This document shows positions 10,887-22,778 of a stretch of DNA of 64,000 nt, one piece after another. Below the pieces are notes generated by a model. It worked only from the letters and a program-made list of their open reading frames with translations, was not told the DNA's origin and searched no databases. The stretch's first letter is position 1, and the number at the start of each line of letters is the position of its first letter. The position numbers and the translations under genes are program-made. The stretch is from Auricularia sp. M13 (Eukaryota; Basidiomycota; Agaricomycetes; Auriculariales; Auriculariaceae), in contig CM073198.1 of assembly GCA_037042915.1 (NCBI GenBank), positions 2,666,001-2,730,000 on the forward strand, in the 5' to 3' direction.

Positions 10887-13800
10887 TTATGTGTCCATGC
10901 GACAGGCATCTAGAAGGGCTCGACAACGTATTACACCATACTCCCACTCCAATTCCCGATAATCCTCCAGTGCAGCCGCGCATAAATCTCGAGCGCGAAC
11001 GATGAGCTGCCGTCGCTTGGCGATCTGTGCGAATCGAAAGTTTATATCAGCGAGTTCCTTTCGACTCCCCAGCCGCGCCAGTGGCGGACTGACTGCAAAC
11101 GAGAGGTTGATCGCGGATGTCTCGTCCCCTTGCGCAAGCCAGACGTCGGCAAGCCTGTTCAGTGCAACGACAATGTTGATATACTCCAGCGTTTTCCTAT
11201 TGAGTATGGCGGAGACAAGGAAATTCGTCTCTGCGTGGGGGTAGCGCTGTTCGACCAGGTCCAGGAAGCCCAGTCGCTTCAGCGCCTCGGCTTCATAATC
11301 GCGCTGCGCAATGCGTCGAAAAGTATCCCGCGCGGCACGATATACGACCCGGGCGCTCTCGTAATCTTCTCGATAGAGGCTGATATCGCCATGCGCCCAG
11401 GACTGGAGAGTTCTGCCGAAGGACCAGCTCCCCAGCCTACTCAGGCATTCGGAAGCGAGATTGAGAGTATCTTCAGCACCTACGAGGTCGTTTATTGCAG
11501 CCTGTGACCACGATATGTGAACCAGCGCTGCGACTTCAAACATCGCCCAACCGCCAGCGCGGTAAAGGTCCAGGGCAAGGTTTAGATATTTCAGTCCGAG
11601 CCGATGCTCCCATAGCGCAATATGCGCCGTACCAATTTGTCGAAGACAGTTTGCTTCATCGATCTTGCGGCGGTGCCGCTGTGCAAGAGCGACACCTTCG
11701 CGAAACAGCGGAAGTGCTTCTTGAACTCTGCCCTCGACGACGAGAATATCTCCGTACTGCCCAAGAGACGTCGAGAACTGACTGGGGTCCGGGTTCTCTG
11801 AAGAGCGGCAGATCGCAACTGCTTCAGCATAGTATGCCTTGGCCTCCGCTAGGCGCGTGAGCCTCTCGTTGGCTTTTCCTAGGTTTATCAGAGTGATGGT
11901 GATGAGCAGCGGGTCGTTCGTTCCTCTAGCCAGCGAAAGCGCGCGGGCTCCATATACCAGCTGATCGGCTTGGGCGTTGAGGGCAGGCAGCATGCCTAGC
12001 GCTCTGATCTCGCCGCGAACATAGCCGAACTCCTTTGATAACGCCAGAGCTTCGTCAACCATTGCTTGGACGCGCTCGTGGTCGCGCTTGCCCCAGTTCA
12101 CAGAAGCAGCGTTGTGAAGGCAGTCGACTAGTAATTCCGTCGCCTCAAGATGGCGCGCTGCTTCGAGACCAGCCTCGATCAGCTTTGGAGAGCCCAAATG
12201 GTTACGCTGGAAGAGCAAAGATAGTTGAATGGTAGCCTTGACCTTGTCCTCATCTGGAGTGTGCAGGAGTCCATGGCGAAGAACGGAGTCGGCGTTGCCC
12301 AGCTCGTGCGCAATGATGTCAAGTTGCGCCTGGTCCATGTCGGGATACGTCGCAGATGCTTCGGCAGCTGTAACGAACCTAGCATACAAGCGCGATAAGC
12401 TGCTAGCTGTGGGCGCACGAGTGCGCAACATGAAGGCTCGGATAGGCGCTAGGACTTTGACACGGCCAGCCTCGGACATCCGGTGCGCAAGAGCAGTGCG
12501 TAGCAGGACTGCAACGCAACGACCAGCGTGAGGGATATCACAAAGCTCGGAAACATCCTCTTGCTTTATGCCATCGGGGAGCAGGGAGAGGATAGACAGC
12601 AAGAGCTCGGCATTAGCTGCGAGGCTCATACGCGGGGCTTGTAAGGATAAGGTAATGGATACGTCGAGGCTTGATAGCCGATCATCGCCGAGGTTGAGCA
12701 TGGATGTCTGCAACTCGTTCCAGCGTTGTAGCAGGGACGAGCATGACTCGTATGCCGCCGTAGTGGCAATGAGGCGGATGGCAAGAGGGACGCCATCGGC
12801 AAGGTCGAGGAGCGCCTGCAAGTTCGGGTCATGGTCGATTTCAGATATTGTCGCAAAAGCCTGACGCGCGGCGTCCTGCGCAAGAGGTTTCAACGGCGCG
12901 ATGAACGGCTTTGTCCAGTTTGTGCCGTTTGGGCGCTCAGCGCCCCGCAGCGTCACGACCAGAGATAATTGGGGCACTGAAGAGAAAGCTGTAAGCAGCT
13001 CCTCAACGCTGCTACGGAAAGCAGCGTTATCCCACGGTGTCTCGAAGTTGTCGAGAATCAGAAGCGTGCGCGCCTCGGTAAGCCACTTGAGAACTGATTT
13101 CCTCAACACGGCGCTGCTGGAAGCCCTGATTCCGAGCGCGGTCCCAAGAAGACCCAGAAGCGAATCATGGTCTTGCGCAGAGTCACAAGCAATGAATAGG
13201 CGCCTGTCTCTGTATCGTTCGACGACTGCGGGATCATGCGCGACGGCAAGAGCGCATGACGTTTTGCCCATTCCGGGCGCGCCGAGTATGCAAACGCGAG
13301 CGTCGCCGCCGTCCGCTGAAGCCAACGAGCTGACAATTTGCTGGACCTCGTCATCGCGTCCGAACAGCAGCTGCGGATGCGGTGGGACATTGGGCATGGG
13401 CACACCGGCATCGATAACAGGTTGCAGACTCTGTTTTCTAGCTTTGACCTTTTGCCTGTGCGCGTGGATTTCTTGGGCGTTTGTCTCTAGCGCTTGAATA
13501 ACGTTGAATCCTTCGTCGGTTCGAACCTTCAAAGCATCGACGTGGTGCATTTGTAGGTAGCTCTGAGTCTGTAATATTGAATGAGAAGAATGAGATTGGA
13601 ACAACAAGACCAGTACGTGCATTAAAGATGGCCAGGGCATTGGTAATATCGTCCTGGAAGGCTTCCAGCTGTCTCGTATCCCGTTCTTGGAAGACAAAAG
13701 CCTTCAATCGCGATTGCTTCAATTTCAGCTTTATGAACTCGTTGATTGAGAGCAGCTTGTAGCCCAGGTCATCGAGGAATGCGAGGAGCTCTTGAGGTAA

Positions 13801-14082
13801 TGCTGGCGTGCCGTCGCTCATGAGGCCATCCACATGCGTCGTAACAGCCTCAACAAGCTCGGAGACGCGTCGCGCGAGATGCTGAAATGCAGTACGATTC
13901 TGGGAAGTGGTCTGATCGATTTTTAGAACGCAGGTACACTGGGTTGGGATTAATGAGACCCTGTCTGCGCTCACCTGGGCACTGTCAAAGATTTCACCCG
14001 CGACACCGACAATTGCAGGCAAAATCGGCGGGCCTGCAACGCGGACCGCCTCTCGAAGGACGCGCACACCCACAGTGGCCAT
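10887..14082 (-). CDS. STAND/NLR-type receptor B: helical N-domain, NB-ARC/NACHT ATPase, TPR repeats
   Basis: Paralogue of the adjacent receptor A. Proposed exons: 13975-14082 (again exactly 36 codons, starting MATVGVRVLREAV), 13621-13911 and 10887-13568, giving 1,026 residues against 1,029 in A. Exon 2 again encodes the helical bundle (HLARRVSELVEAVTTH, FLDDLGYKLLSINEFIK, FQDDITNALAIFN). The ATPase shows LFGRDDEVQQIV, P-loop GAPGMGKTS near residue 227, Walker B LLILDNF near 302 and DGVPLAIRLIAT. A long TPR region follows (for example ALPLFREGVALAQ, GLKYLNLALDLYRAG). The junction of exons 2 and 3 is odd: no well-placed GT donor keeps the frame, but a GC donor after AIFN gives a 52-nt intron and restores it. 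If that intron is not used, the gene may be disrupted at this point. The start was chosen by alignment with the first exon of A; an in-frame ATG lies 18 bp upstream. Confidence 0.8.
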
Positions 14083-14520
14083 GAGTAATTGAAAGGTCAA
14101 GGTGTAATCGTATGTCGGCGTTTGGAGTCATCGTGTTGTAAGCGTTGTAAATTATACGAGGCGAAAGAGCCGTTCTGAGAAGCCGGCGCCACGATATGTC
14201 CGGCGATTCAGTTGTCAGATATGGAACGAGTAATCTCCGTACCAATTCCAGCTACCCGCGGCCAATCCTCCTGAGTTATGAGGTTCATGCTGAAGGCAAA
14301 TAGAGATTTCACAAAAAAGGTATGTGTGTGTCCGTTTATCCAACAGGAATGAGGTCCTCCCAAGAAAATTGCCACCACCCCAGTCCCCCCAATTTGACAT
14401 AAACAAATGGCGCTGTGAATGGTTAACCGCCGAATGTGCCTGCGTCAAAGCAACACAGCACTGCGGTCAGATATCGATACCACCTTCCCATTCTTCGTCG
14501 GGCGCTAGCAGGCATTCGTG
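14083..14520. other. intergenic region, 5' of NLR B / 3' of CSC1-like gene
   Basis: Both flanking genes are on the minus strand, so this holds the promoter of receptor B and the 3' UTR of the channel gene. No coding sequence, repeat or RNA gene is recognisable. Confidence 0.5.
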
Positions 14521-17500
14521 TCAGTTCCGTATACAGTAACCCGAGGCGTACTCACGGTTTCGGGACACCTTCACCACGCCATGCTTGTCCACAGTGGCGC
14601 CCGTGTCAGATGCTGAGACGCCTGCCATATTAAGCTCCTCCACAATGACACTGCTCAGTCCGAGTGGATCTCGGGGGACCCAGATCCAAGGAGCAGGCTT
14701 ATACGTCGCTGGATGATCGAATGCGTGCTCATCGAGCTCGACATCGGCATCGTCATCGTCATCTGCATCTGTGTGCGATTCGCGTACGAACGTATCGGCA
14801 GCCGAAGGTTGCGAGTGATGCGAGACGAACGGAGGCGGAGGTGGTGGCGGTGGACTGGTGACAGTAATATTGGGCTGTGGCGCACTGGGATGGCGGTTGA
14901 CGGCCGTGCTCGATCCGTACGGTGAGCTCGGAGAGCCTGCTGATGAATGAGATGAGGTACCCGATTTTAGGGCTTTCGGTATGTGGAGCTGTGTTGAGGG
15001 GATACTCGGCATATGCAGTCGGCTCGCTCCTTGCTTCAAGCGATGCTTGACCACAGCACGAATATCTGCGAGACGCTGAATGCCAGGACCACCTATCTCT
15101 GCCGTGAAACTTACGCTCGCGATTGAAGAGGTCAATGTCATCAGGAAGTAGCGACTCCAAGCCAGACTTCTTGCGTTCCTGCTCGTACCTCTCCCTCATG
15201 CCCTTGGTCGCAAGGGACATAGGAAGATTTTCCACAATGTCTAATGAAACAATTGTCAGCTCATATGCCCTAAGCCAGAGAAACCATCTCACCGTCGAAG
15301 GAGTTATGAAGCATCACCTGCGCACCAAATGTGAGGAAGACAAGGATCACCTGCAGTACAGATTGAGCAAGCAAATACAATCACGATAGGCGATATCACC
15401 CACCATAAATGCGCCTTGTATCGCGGATGCCACGCGAGCTCCGTCAATTCCAAGCCGGAGGAAGAGTAGGCCAGCAACCGTCACTTGTTGAATATACAGT
15501 CCAGCGACTGAAGACGGCGATAGTCAGGATACAGCTCCTGTGTCACTACGATACGCACAAACGTTGGATATCGCCTTGGGATACTAGACGCCGTGAGGTC
15601 AGTCTCCCCAATAGCTAGATGATCCGACATCTACGCACGTAGAGCCCTCCCGTTTCGTTTTGCTCGGGCTGGTCCATAACGTAAAGGAAGAGATATTTGT
15701 ACGCAAACCACAGTAATCCGGTAGCGATGAGGGCAACGACGTTCATGAGCGGGTTGATCACAGCGTACGATAGCCCGATAGTAGCCTATAAAATCATATT
15801 TCAGTTTCGGCGCCGTCGAACATGCGAATAGGCGGTGCACCAGTAAGCTAATGGGCGGTATGATTACTCCAAAGTCGACGGCTGGCATGATGAACGAGAC
15901 GCTGTAAGCCTCGCGACTGCGCTCATCAGTGAACACGCGCGCGCAAAAATGCAGATGACCTACGGCGTTCGTCCAAACAACCACTTCTTCACATAGTGAA
16001 GGATGAGAGGCACTAACTGCAAGAAAGCCATGCCTGCTCCCTGGAAGCCCGTCCCATTCAGCTGCGCTGTCGAACAAATAGGAAAAGTGAATGTTGCTCA
16101 CAGTGAACCCAGTGCTAATGATATACTAAGGGAGGAATCATGAGCAAGCTCTCTTTCATGAACGAGGGATGAAATAAGCTCACCGTCAAAAAATACGTGC
16201 CGGCTTGGGGCAAATTATTTGCAAGCATCCTAACGGCCTCAGACGGCCGGTCCAACACTTGCGGAATCGCCGCGATGAGACTGGACGACAGGGTAGTCAC
16301 AATGAAACCATGGACGACCAGGAATAGGAAATAACGCGTGTAAACGCGCTGTGAAACGAGGGTATATCGCGGTACGCATTCGAACCACGCCAAAGCTGCG
16401 TCCGAGCCATTAGCATGTCGCAGCCACGACAGTGGGAAAGCTTACCGCGCAGTATGAAGGGGACGAGGAAAAATAGAATGGCGATTACAAGCGGCGGGAC
16501 CACACCCTGTATCAGGCCGAGCGCAACGTCGGGCACTAGAAAGAGCAAATCCGCTTCAGCGATGTCTTTGGGCAGCGCGACCCTTTTCACCTTTACAGAT
16601 CCAAGCCAGCCATCTGACTTGGTCAGATTGAATTATAGGGACACACGAAACTGAGGCTTACTTTGCGCGAGTGCACCAAGTCGACTGCATAGCCGTCAGG
16701 ACGCGCATACGGATGATATGAGGTCGGAACGTACAATGTTGCTGATTGTTCCAGCGAAGCTGACGAGCGGCGCGTAGCCAATAATGAGGCCAATCGTCGC
16801 AAGCCATGATATAGCGAATCGAGCGCGCGTTTCGTATGAGCCATCCTAGACACGCAAACCTTTCTCAGCAATTGGGCGGATGAGGCTTCGAGGTCATGCT
16901 TACATCAATGTTGGCCCACACAATGTCTTCAGCTGCCACTTCTGTCCATTTATCGGACATCTTCAACGGCTAGGGCACACATTGTATCAGCATAGAAGAC
17001 TCAGCAGGTCTTCGAGCTTAGGATGCGCACCTCGTGATAACTGACACACTGCGATATATTGAGCATTGAGCATTTGGCGGGATTCCGCGCGCACGACGCA
17101 CCTGGTCCATAACATGCGCACCCAACTGAAGGTTGAACTCAATGAAAGCCGATCCAGCAGGCTGGACATGCGGCAGATCGTGTCTCGCGTCTGCAATCCT
17201 GCGGTCCAGGTCGGGAATGACAGCCTGAGCGCGTAGCAAGGGTTACAATACTGTAAAGCAAGCCCAGCAGCGCGTCGCGCACCTTGGCCCAATCGATCGT
17301 GTCCACCTTCTTGCCCACAAGCCCCAGCATGCCCAGCCGGTGCTTCGGGCGGTGCTTCGGCGGAACGAGCTCGTCGAGAAGGGCCCGCGTCGCAGTGGGG
17401 TACGGCACATCCACGCCCTTCTTCAGCGCACGTTTCACGCGTTTATTCTGCACCTTGGTCGCGCGCCGCAGGACCTGCGTTACGGCCGACTCGAGCTTCT

Positions 17501-18668
17501 CGCAGGCTGTCTGGCGGTCCTCGTAGAGCTCGCTGAGAATCTAGACCCATATGCACGCGTTATTTAGGAGTTGACAGGGGTAGGCGTCTGTACCTTGGAT
17601 TCGCGGTATATCCAGATGTTATTCACGCCACCGGGTACGAAGCTCGTGAACTCTCGCAGGTGCTTCTCCGTGAGCAGCTCCTTCGGCACGCCCGTGACGA
17701 GCACAGTACGCGCCTGCGCCTTACGCGAGTGGTGTTTGCTGATGAGGTAGCGGTGGCGCAGGTTAACGAGGTGCAGCAGCTCCTGGCGCAGGAGGTAGAA
17801 GATGTAAACTGCGTGGAAGCGCGTTCAGCAGACGGACATATGCATGGCAGCTGTGCGCTCACAAGCTAATGTGTACGACACGACGACGTGTGCGGTGTAG
17901 CGCGCAGACATTCTGTCCGGGATGCTACAGTGGGATCAGCGATGGCTGCTTCGGTCCGGCGGACAAAGGCTCGCTCACTTTCCCCATGAGATGCGCAAGT
18001 AGCCCTTCAACTGCTGCTCGAGCTGCGGTATGCCGGCGATGTTGACGGGCACAAGGACTTGGTTGACGCGTCAAACGAGCCGGGACCGGCGAACAGGGGG
18101 GTGTACGCACCGGCGAAGGCGACGACGGTCGTCACGACGAAGATTTTGAGCAGTACTCTGGCGGACGGTCAGCCTAGGGCTATTGCGTGATGGCCATAGA
18201 CTTGCCTGAGTAACCGAAGAAAAAAGTAGGCGTCTAGCCCGTTCTTGTGTATCTAGAGCGTGTTCAGCACTGATCACTTAGCATGGCCCTAGCAAACGGC
18301 GCACAATGTCTGTCGCGGGCGTCTTTATGATGGCGGGTATCCAGGACAGGTAGCCTTTGCCTATGTCCGGGGAGCGGCGACGCGGAGGTGGGAGGTAGGT
18401 GCGGGGTGCGTAGATCTACGCGGGGGCGCAAGCGCGTTGAGCGCAGCGTTCCCAGTGGTTGGCCCGTGTAGGCCCACACCTTTCTAATATGGCGGCGCAG
18501 AATCATGAACGCGCCGACCTCGATGAGCAGAATGCCGGCGTTCGTCACTGCAAGCGTGCATAAGATGCGTTGGTACTGCTACAGGGCGGCACTGTGCGCA
18601 CCCAGGGCGGTGACGAGGGCCTGAACGGAGCCATTCTTGACGCTGGCAGCCTTGCCTTGGCTGGCCAT
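14521..18668 (-). CDS. CSC1/OSCA-like (DUF221) stress-gated cation channel
   Basis: Multi-pass membrane protein of the OSCA/TMEM63/CSC1 superfamily, which includes osmo- and mechanosensitive calcium-permeable channels. The reconstruction has 26 exons and 940 residues with every phase consistent. Exon ends run 18668-18602, 18547-18480, 18415-18305, 18252-18206, 18157-18111, 18057-17979, 17924-17863, 17808-17594, 17540-17283, 17224-17102, 17048-17031, 16969-16904, 16845-16735, 16684-16662, 16613-16591, 16535-16446, 16395-16184, 16125-16102, 16061-15964, 15916-15841, 15785-15639, 15583-15559, 15507-15404, 15350-15293, 15240-15115 and 15065-14521. Hallmarks in order: an N-terminal membrane helix; IYAPRTYLPPP and GYLSWIPAIIKTP; DIIHKNGLDAYFFLR; the cytosolic segment with RTVLVTGVPKELL and RLGMLGLVGKKVDTIDWAK; then the channel core (TRARFAISWLATIGLIIGYA, DVALGLIQGVVPPLVIAIL, YSVSFIMPAVDFGVIIPPIS). 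The tail is proline- and acid-rich and ends in KHGVVKVSRNREY. One intron (18158-18205) has a GC donor. Confidence 0.9.
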
Positions 18669-19743
18669 CGCAGACGGCGAGGTGAGGGGAAGGTGAGAGC
18701 AAGGGAGCAAGGGGCGGCACGTGGAATATTGTTGGATCAACTGCCGATGCAAGCGCGCACTTCTTGGCTTGCGCTTTCTCACGGTCAGATGCTGTGTCCA
18801 GTCAACGGTTATTCTCATTCAGGGAGCAACGGGTAAGGTAGGCAATTATATTGCATATATGCCAGCATGCGTTATATACATACGCGTCGCAATCAGGAGT
18901 ATGTCAGGGAACAGGCGCTCGTCCTGGTGGGACAGACGAGACCGCAACAGGATCCTGTATTGCGGTCATTGCCATCCAGCGCCCAGAGCGAAAGGGCAGA
19001 GAATGACCCGGTTGTAGATTATAACGCCGTATTATGCGTGTCAAGCGCTGAGCACTCGCTGTTTTGGGACTGCATGTCAACGCCAAAAGGCTTCATTATT
19101 TCGGTCGCCAATGGCGGAGACACAGCTTAACATCCGGCCTGCGAGACACGGTGTTTGGTACTGAACAAGCCATTGCGCGTTTCTGTTGTTAGACGCGGTG
19201 TGGGACGGGCAGAGTGTTGACCGGGTGATGGAAGGCGACCCGCCGCAACTCGCGATAAAGTCGGTTGATAGATGGGCAGTCCAGTGAGATGGATCCCGCG
19301 GAGCAGCGTGCAAGGGAGGAGGAAAGACGTCGATCGCCTCGTTTCCACGTCGAGGAATTCATGCCTCCCGGCAAGGTTGCGCACGTGCCGCCTGGACGGC
19401 GGCCGCTGTGCCTGGCGGCGTTTACTAGCCCATTATATGCATCCTCGGCCGCTGGGACTATGCGCAGACCGGTGGGAGCAGCGGACAGAGCGGGAGGGCC
19501 GTAGCAGCAGGAGATCTAGGGGCTTGGAGAGCAGAGTGTCAGGGTCGGAATAGGCATCATCTGCTCCCGGAGAGTTGAGTGCGAAGCGAAGGGACCCCGA
19601 TTTCATTTTCTGTCCCCGCCCGCCCGACCTGCCGCCCGCCGTCGCCCGCCCCGCCCCCAAGCCCCCCAGCCAGTGTGCAGCCGTGTCCGGGGTCCTGCAC
19701 CAGCAGTCGCAGCGTGCTTGAGCATTCCGAGTGATAATTAAGC
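18669..19743. promoter_or_regulatory. divergent intergenic region between CSC1-like gene and EPL1
   Basis: About 1.07 kb between two head-to-head genes, so it should contain both promoters and 5' leaders. Several short frames exist but none shows a domain or a consistent splice structure. No specific binding site could be assigned with confidence. Confidence 0.5.
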
Positions 19744-22014
19744 ATGGGTTGCCCGCGCGACGGTACTCCGGGTGCGCACGCTTTGTCTGTGATGCCGGCG
19801 CGGTCGCTGACTCCCTTCGTAACAGCGGGCGAGGCAAGCAGCGCACGCTCACCGACGCCAGCCGCGACCGCCAGCCCGGCAGCATCGACCGTGTCGCAGA
19901 CCCGCAAACGCACACGCTCGGCCGCCCAGCCGCGCCGCTCGTCGATGCAGACACGGGCAAAGGGCAAGGCCCCGACGTCGGCCACGCCCTTCCGCATCAT
20001 ACTGCAGTCTTCAGGCGTCGACGATGCCCAGCTGGGCGAGTGGCAGGGCGCGCTGCCGCAGTGGCACTCCAAGAACAAGACCGTCGACCAGTGCGCCCAC
20101 GACGACGAGTCCGAGCGCCAGCAGGCCATCAGCAGGCCACAGGGCGTCGAGCGCGCTGAATATCTTGTGCGTCCCGACTTATCGCGCCGGCTTCGGCCGC
20201 CGTCCGCTGACCGCCGTGCTTGGCTTGCTCTCCAGGAAACCCATCTTCAGCACGCCCTGGGCGGCCCAGGCGCTCACACGGTACACACCATTCGCCCGTC
20301 CGATCTCGGCTTACTCAACACGGTCTTGACGCAGGCTGCATCCTACATTCCCATCCCGCCCGCAACCACAATCTCCGACGAACAGTATCGCGCCCTGTAC
20401 CCGCTCACGCTCAAGGAAAAGAAGAAGCAGAAGCCCATCAAGACGCGCCGTCGTCATCTAGAGTTCCGCACGTCCAGCCAGCTCTATGCCACCTACTTCA
20501 TGGACGAGATGGACCGCGACTGGCTCGACGAGAACAACCGCAATGTTCATGCATCTCAGAGGGCGACGAGTAGCCAGCCAGGGGCATCGACCTCCTCATC
20601 TACCACAGCCTGTGAGCTGGACGATCCCATGGACCTGGACGACGAGACGAGCATTATCCGAATCAAGACCGAGCCGCTACCCGATCGCTCCTCGGTGCTC
20701 AGAAGCCCCGCAGTCTGTACACCAAGTCGTCGCCAAACCGAGCCACTACCCGAACGGTTGTTATCGCCCAACGGCATGGGCCCACCTCCACTCATCGAAC
20801 ACCAAATTCAGGATGCGAGTCTTCTCTCGGAGGACGAGCTCGAGTTTATCATGCATCACCTGGAAGTCTGCGCATTCAGGGCAACGCGGAATCACTCACC
20901 GGTCAGTGGGCACAGTCTCGTACCTTTGTCTAGCCGCGTTGAGAGCTGACGATCAGTTCCCCCTCTTGGCGGACTTGCAGAGTATCGAAACATTACGAAG
21001 CGTCATGGAGCTCGAGTTTCCGCTGCGCGTCTGCACGTTCATCCATGAATGTACTTCCGCGCGGTCGCGGTTACGCCGAATACCGTGCATATGCACGCAG
21101 CTCAGCGTCGTATATCCGCACTGGTTGCGGCGGCGCGTCTCTCGCGACGGGCGTTCGCTGTTTCCCCAACTTCAAGTGCCCAAGGTACGGCCTTCAAGGA
21201 ATGTTGTGTGCCTCCTTGCTGAGTTCTGGACCAGGATATTTCGCAGGACGGCGAAGACCCATATATTGTGTTCAGAGATACGAACGAGCAGTGGAAACGG
21301 GATCTCGAGCGGCCAGCAGAAGGCCGTTCGCGTAATCCGCGACGTGACGCGAAAAAGCAGAAGAAGCTTCAGGAGCAGGAGGAGCGGCTTAGGCGGATGC
21401 CCAAACGCGTCAGGCTCACCGTCAACACGCCACCACCTCAACCTCCGCCTCCGCCCGCACCCGCGCCCGCGTCCGCTACACGAGCGCTTTCAAACACGGG
21501 CGTAACACCCGCGCCGTCGCTTTCGAATGTAGACGTCATCCCTGTGTCCTCGCCGGTGCCCGCCCCTGCGCCCTCGAATACGGGTGCAACTCGCGCGCCT
21601 TTGCAGTCGAATACCGTCGCTACCCCCGCGCCCAATCCTCCTACACCTCCACCGAATACGGCCGTGCACACGCCGCCCACACCATGTCCTGCGCCTCTGC
21701 CTCTGCAGCCACGAGTCCCCTCGAACGGCACGCCGCGCTTGGTGCCCGTGCCGGTCGTTGAGGACGTGTCGGTTAAGGACCAGTCTCAGACACCCGTGGA
21801 CGTCAGCTCGCCTCCTTACAAGGCCGCCACGTTCTTCTCCGTCGCTGACGCGCGCTCGGCGGCCGAGAACGTCATTATGAGCGAGCACATCGTCGACGAG
21901 ACGGTGGACACGACGGTGCCGATGGACATCAGCAGAGAGGGCTCGCCCTCGCTCATGGCCATGTCGCCCCTCACGGAGCCGCCTACGTTCGACCCGAGCG
22001 ACCCAGACGCATAG
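19744..22014 (+). CDS. EPL1: Epl1, enhancer-of-polycomb-like subunit of the NuA4 / piccolo acetyltransferase
   Basis: Chromatin scaffold that holds the Esa1 catalytic module of NuA4. Proposed exons: 19744 to 20865 or 20901, 20957-21028, 21101-21184 and 21235-22014, giving about 685-700 residues. The EPcA domain is visible in pieces: YIPIPPATTISDEQYRALYP, then LYATYFMDEMDRDWLDENNR, LLSEDELEFIMHHLE, VYPHWLRRRVSRDGRSLFP and GEDPYIVFRDTNEQWKRDLE. These match the order in Epl1/EPC proteins (YIPTP, the FMDE-D-WLD-NN motif, ISEDEFE, VYPHW-RR, PYVCFR). The C-terminal third is proline- and threonine-rich low-complexity sequence. The first donor is uncertain: GTCTGC at 20866 or GTCAGT at 20902 both preserve frame. 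The N-terminal 70 residues are poorly conserved and the start is the first ATG of the open frame. It is head-to-head with the channel gene and tail-to-tail with the bHLH gene. Confidence 0.82.
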
Positions 22015-22778
22015 CGTATGTTCGGGACATGCATGACGCCCGCCTCTTGGCGCTCTGGAGTGATATGCCCTGTGTATGGTAACCTTATTCGTTTTTCTTG
22101 CGCCCGCGACTTCTCCGCTCCGCCTCCCCTCTCACCGCAAAATCTCGCCCCCGCCTCTCGTCTTGAACCCCGAGCCTCCCCACTCCCCACTCCGCCATTC
22201 TTCGCGCCCTCTGGCCCATGTCCTTTCTCGCTTCTGGGCCTCCCCCTTTGCGCCGAGCCTTACTTACTCTGTACTGGATATGAGCTGCCTGCGTCCTCTT
22301 CTCTCGTCTTTTCCCCTCTCTTCGATCTCGTTTACCCTCATGTAGAACTACGTACATATGCAGTCAGCAAAAGCAAAATGAAGGTTAGATAGTAGGATGT
22401 AATCAATGGTGGTTGTATCCTTTCATTCCCCAGTCCGTGCACGGTGCTCGTGCGGGTGCGTCTTCCAGGTCAACTTCTTGTGGCGCACGTGCATGGGAAT
22501 GGCAGCCTTGGAAGAGGGGTCGTGTGCGCGTGCATCTTCACCCGAACGTGCATAGTTCCCGTTATCGCTGACGGTGGCAAAAATGGACATGTTATACAGG
22601 CGGAAGGCAGCTTACAGCTACGGCGCAGCGTTCAGAAACATGCGAAGCTAGCTCTCTAGGTACAGCTGACGGAGAGGAGTGCATGTATGACTAGGAACGG
22701 TCAGTCTACGGTGACGAGTCTGGAGCAGAGGATACAAATACAGAGCAGGAAGCCAGCACGTGCGTCTACAGTTTCCTG
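22015..22778. other. convergent intergenic region (EPL1 / bHLH gene)
   Basis: Tail-to-tail spacer holding both 3' UTRs. The + strand at about 22080-22340 is rich in C and T. Small frames in it show no recognisable protein, and nothing else is seen. Confidence 0.5.
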
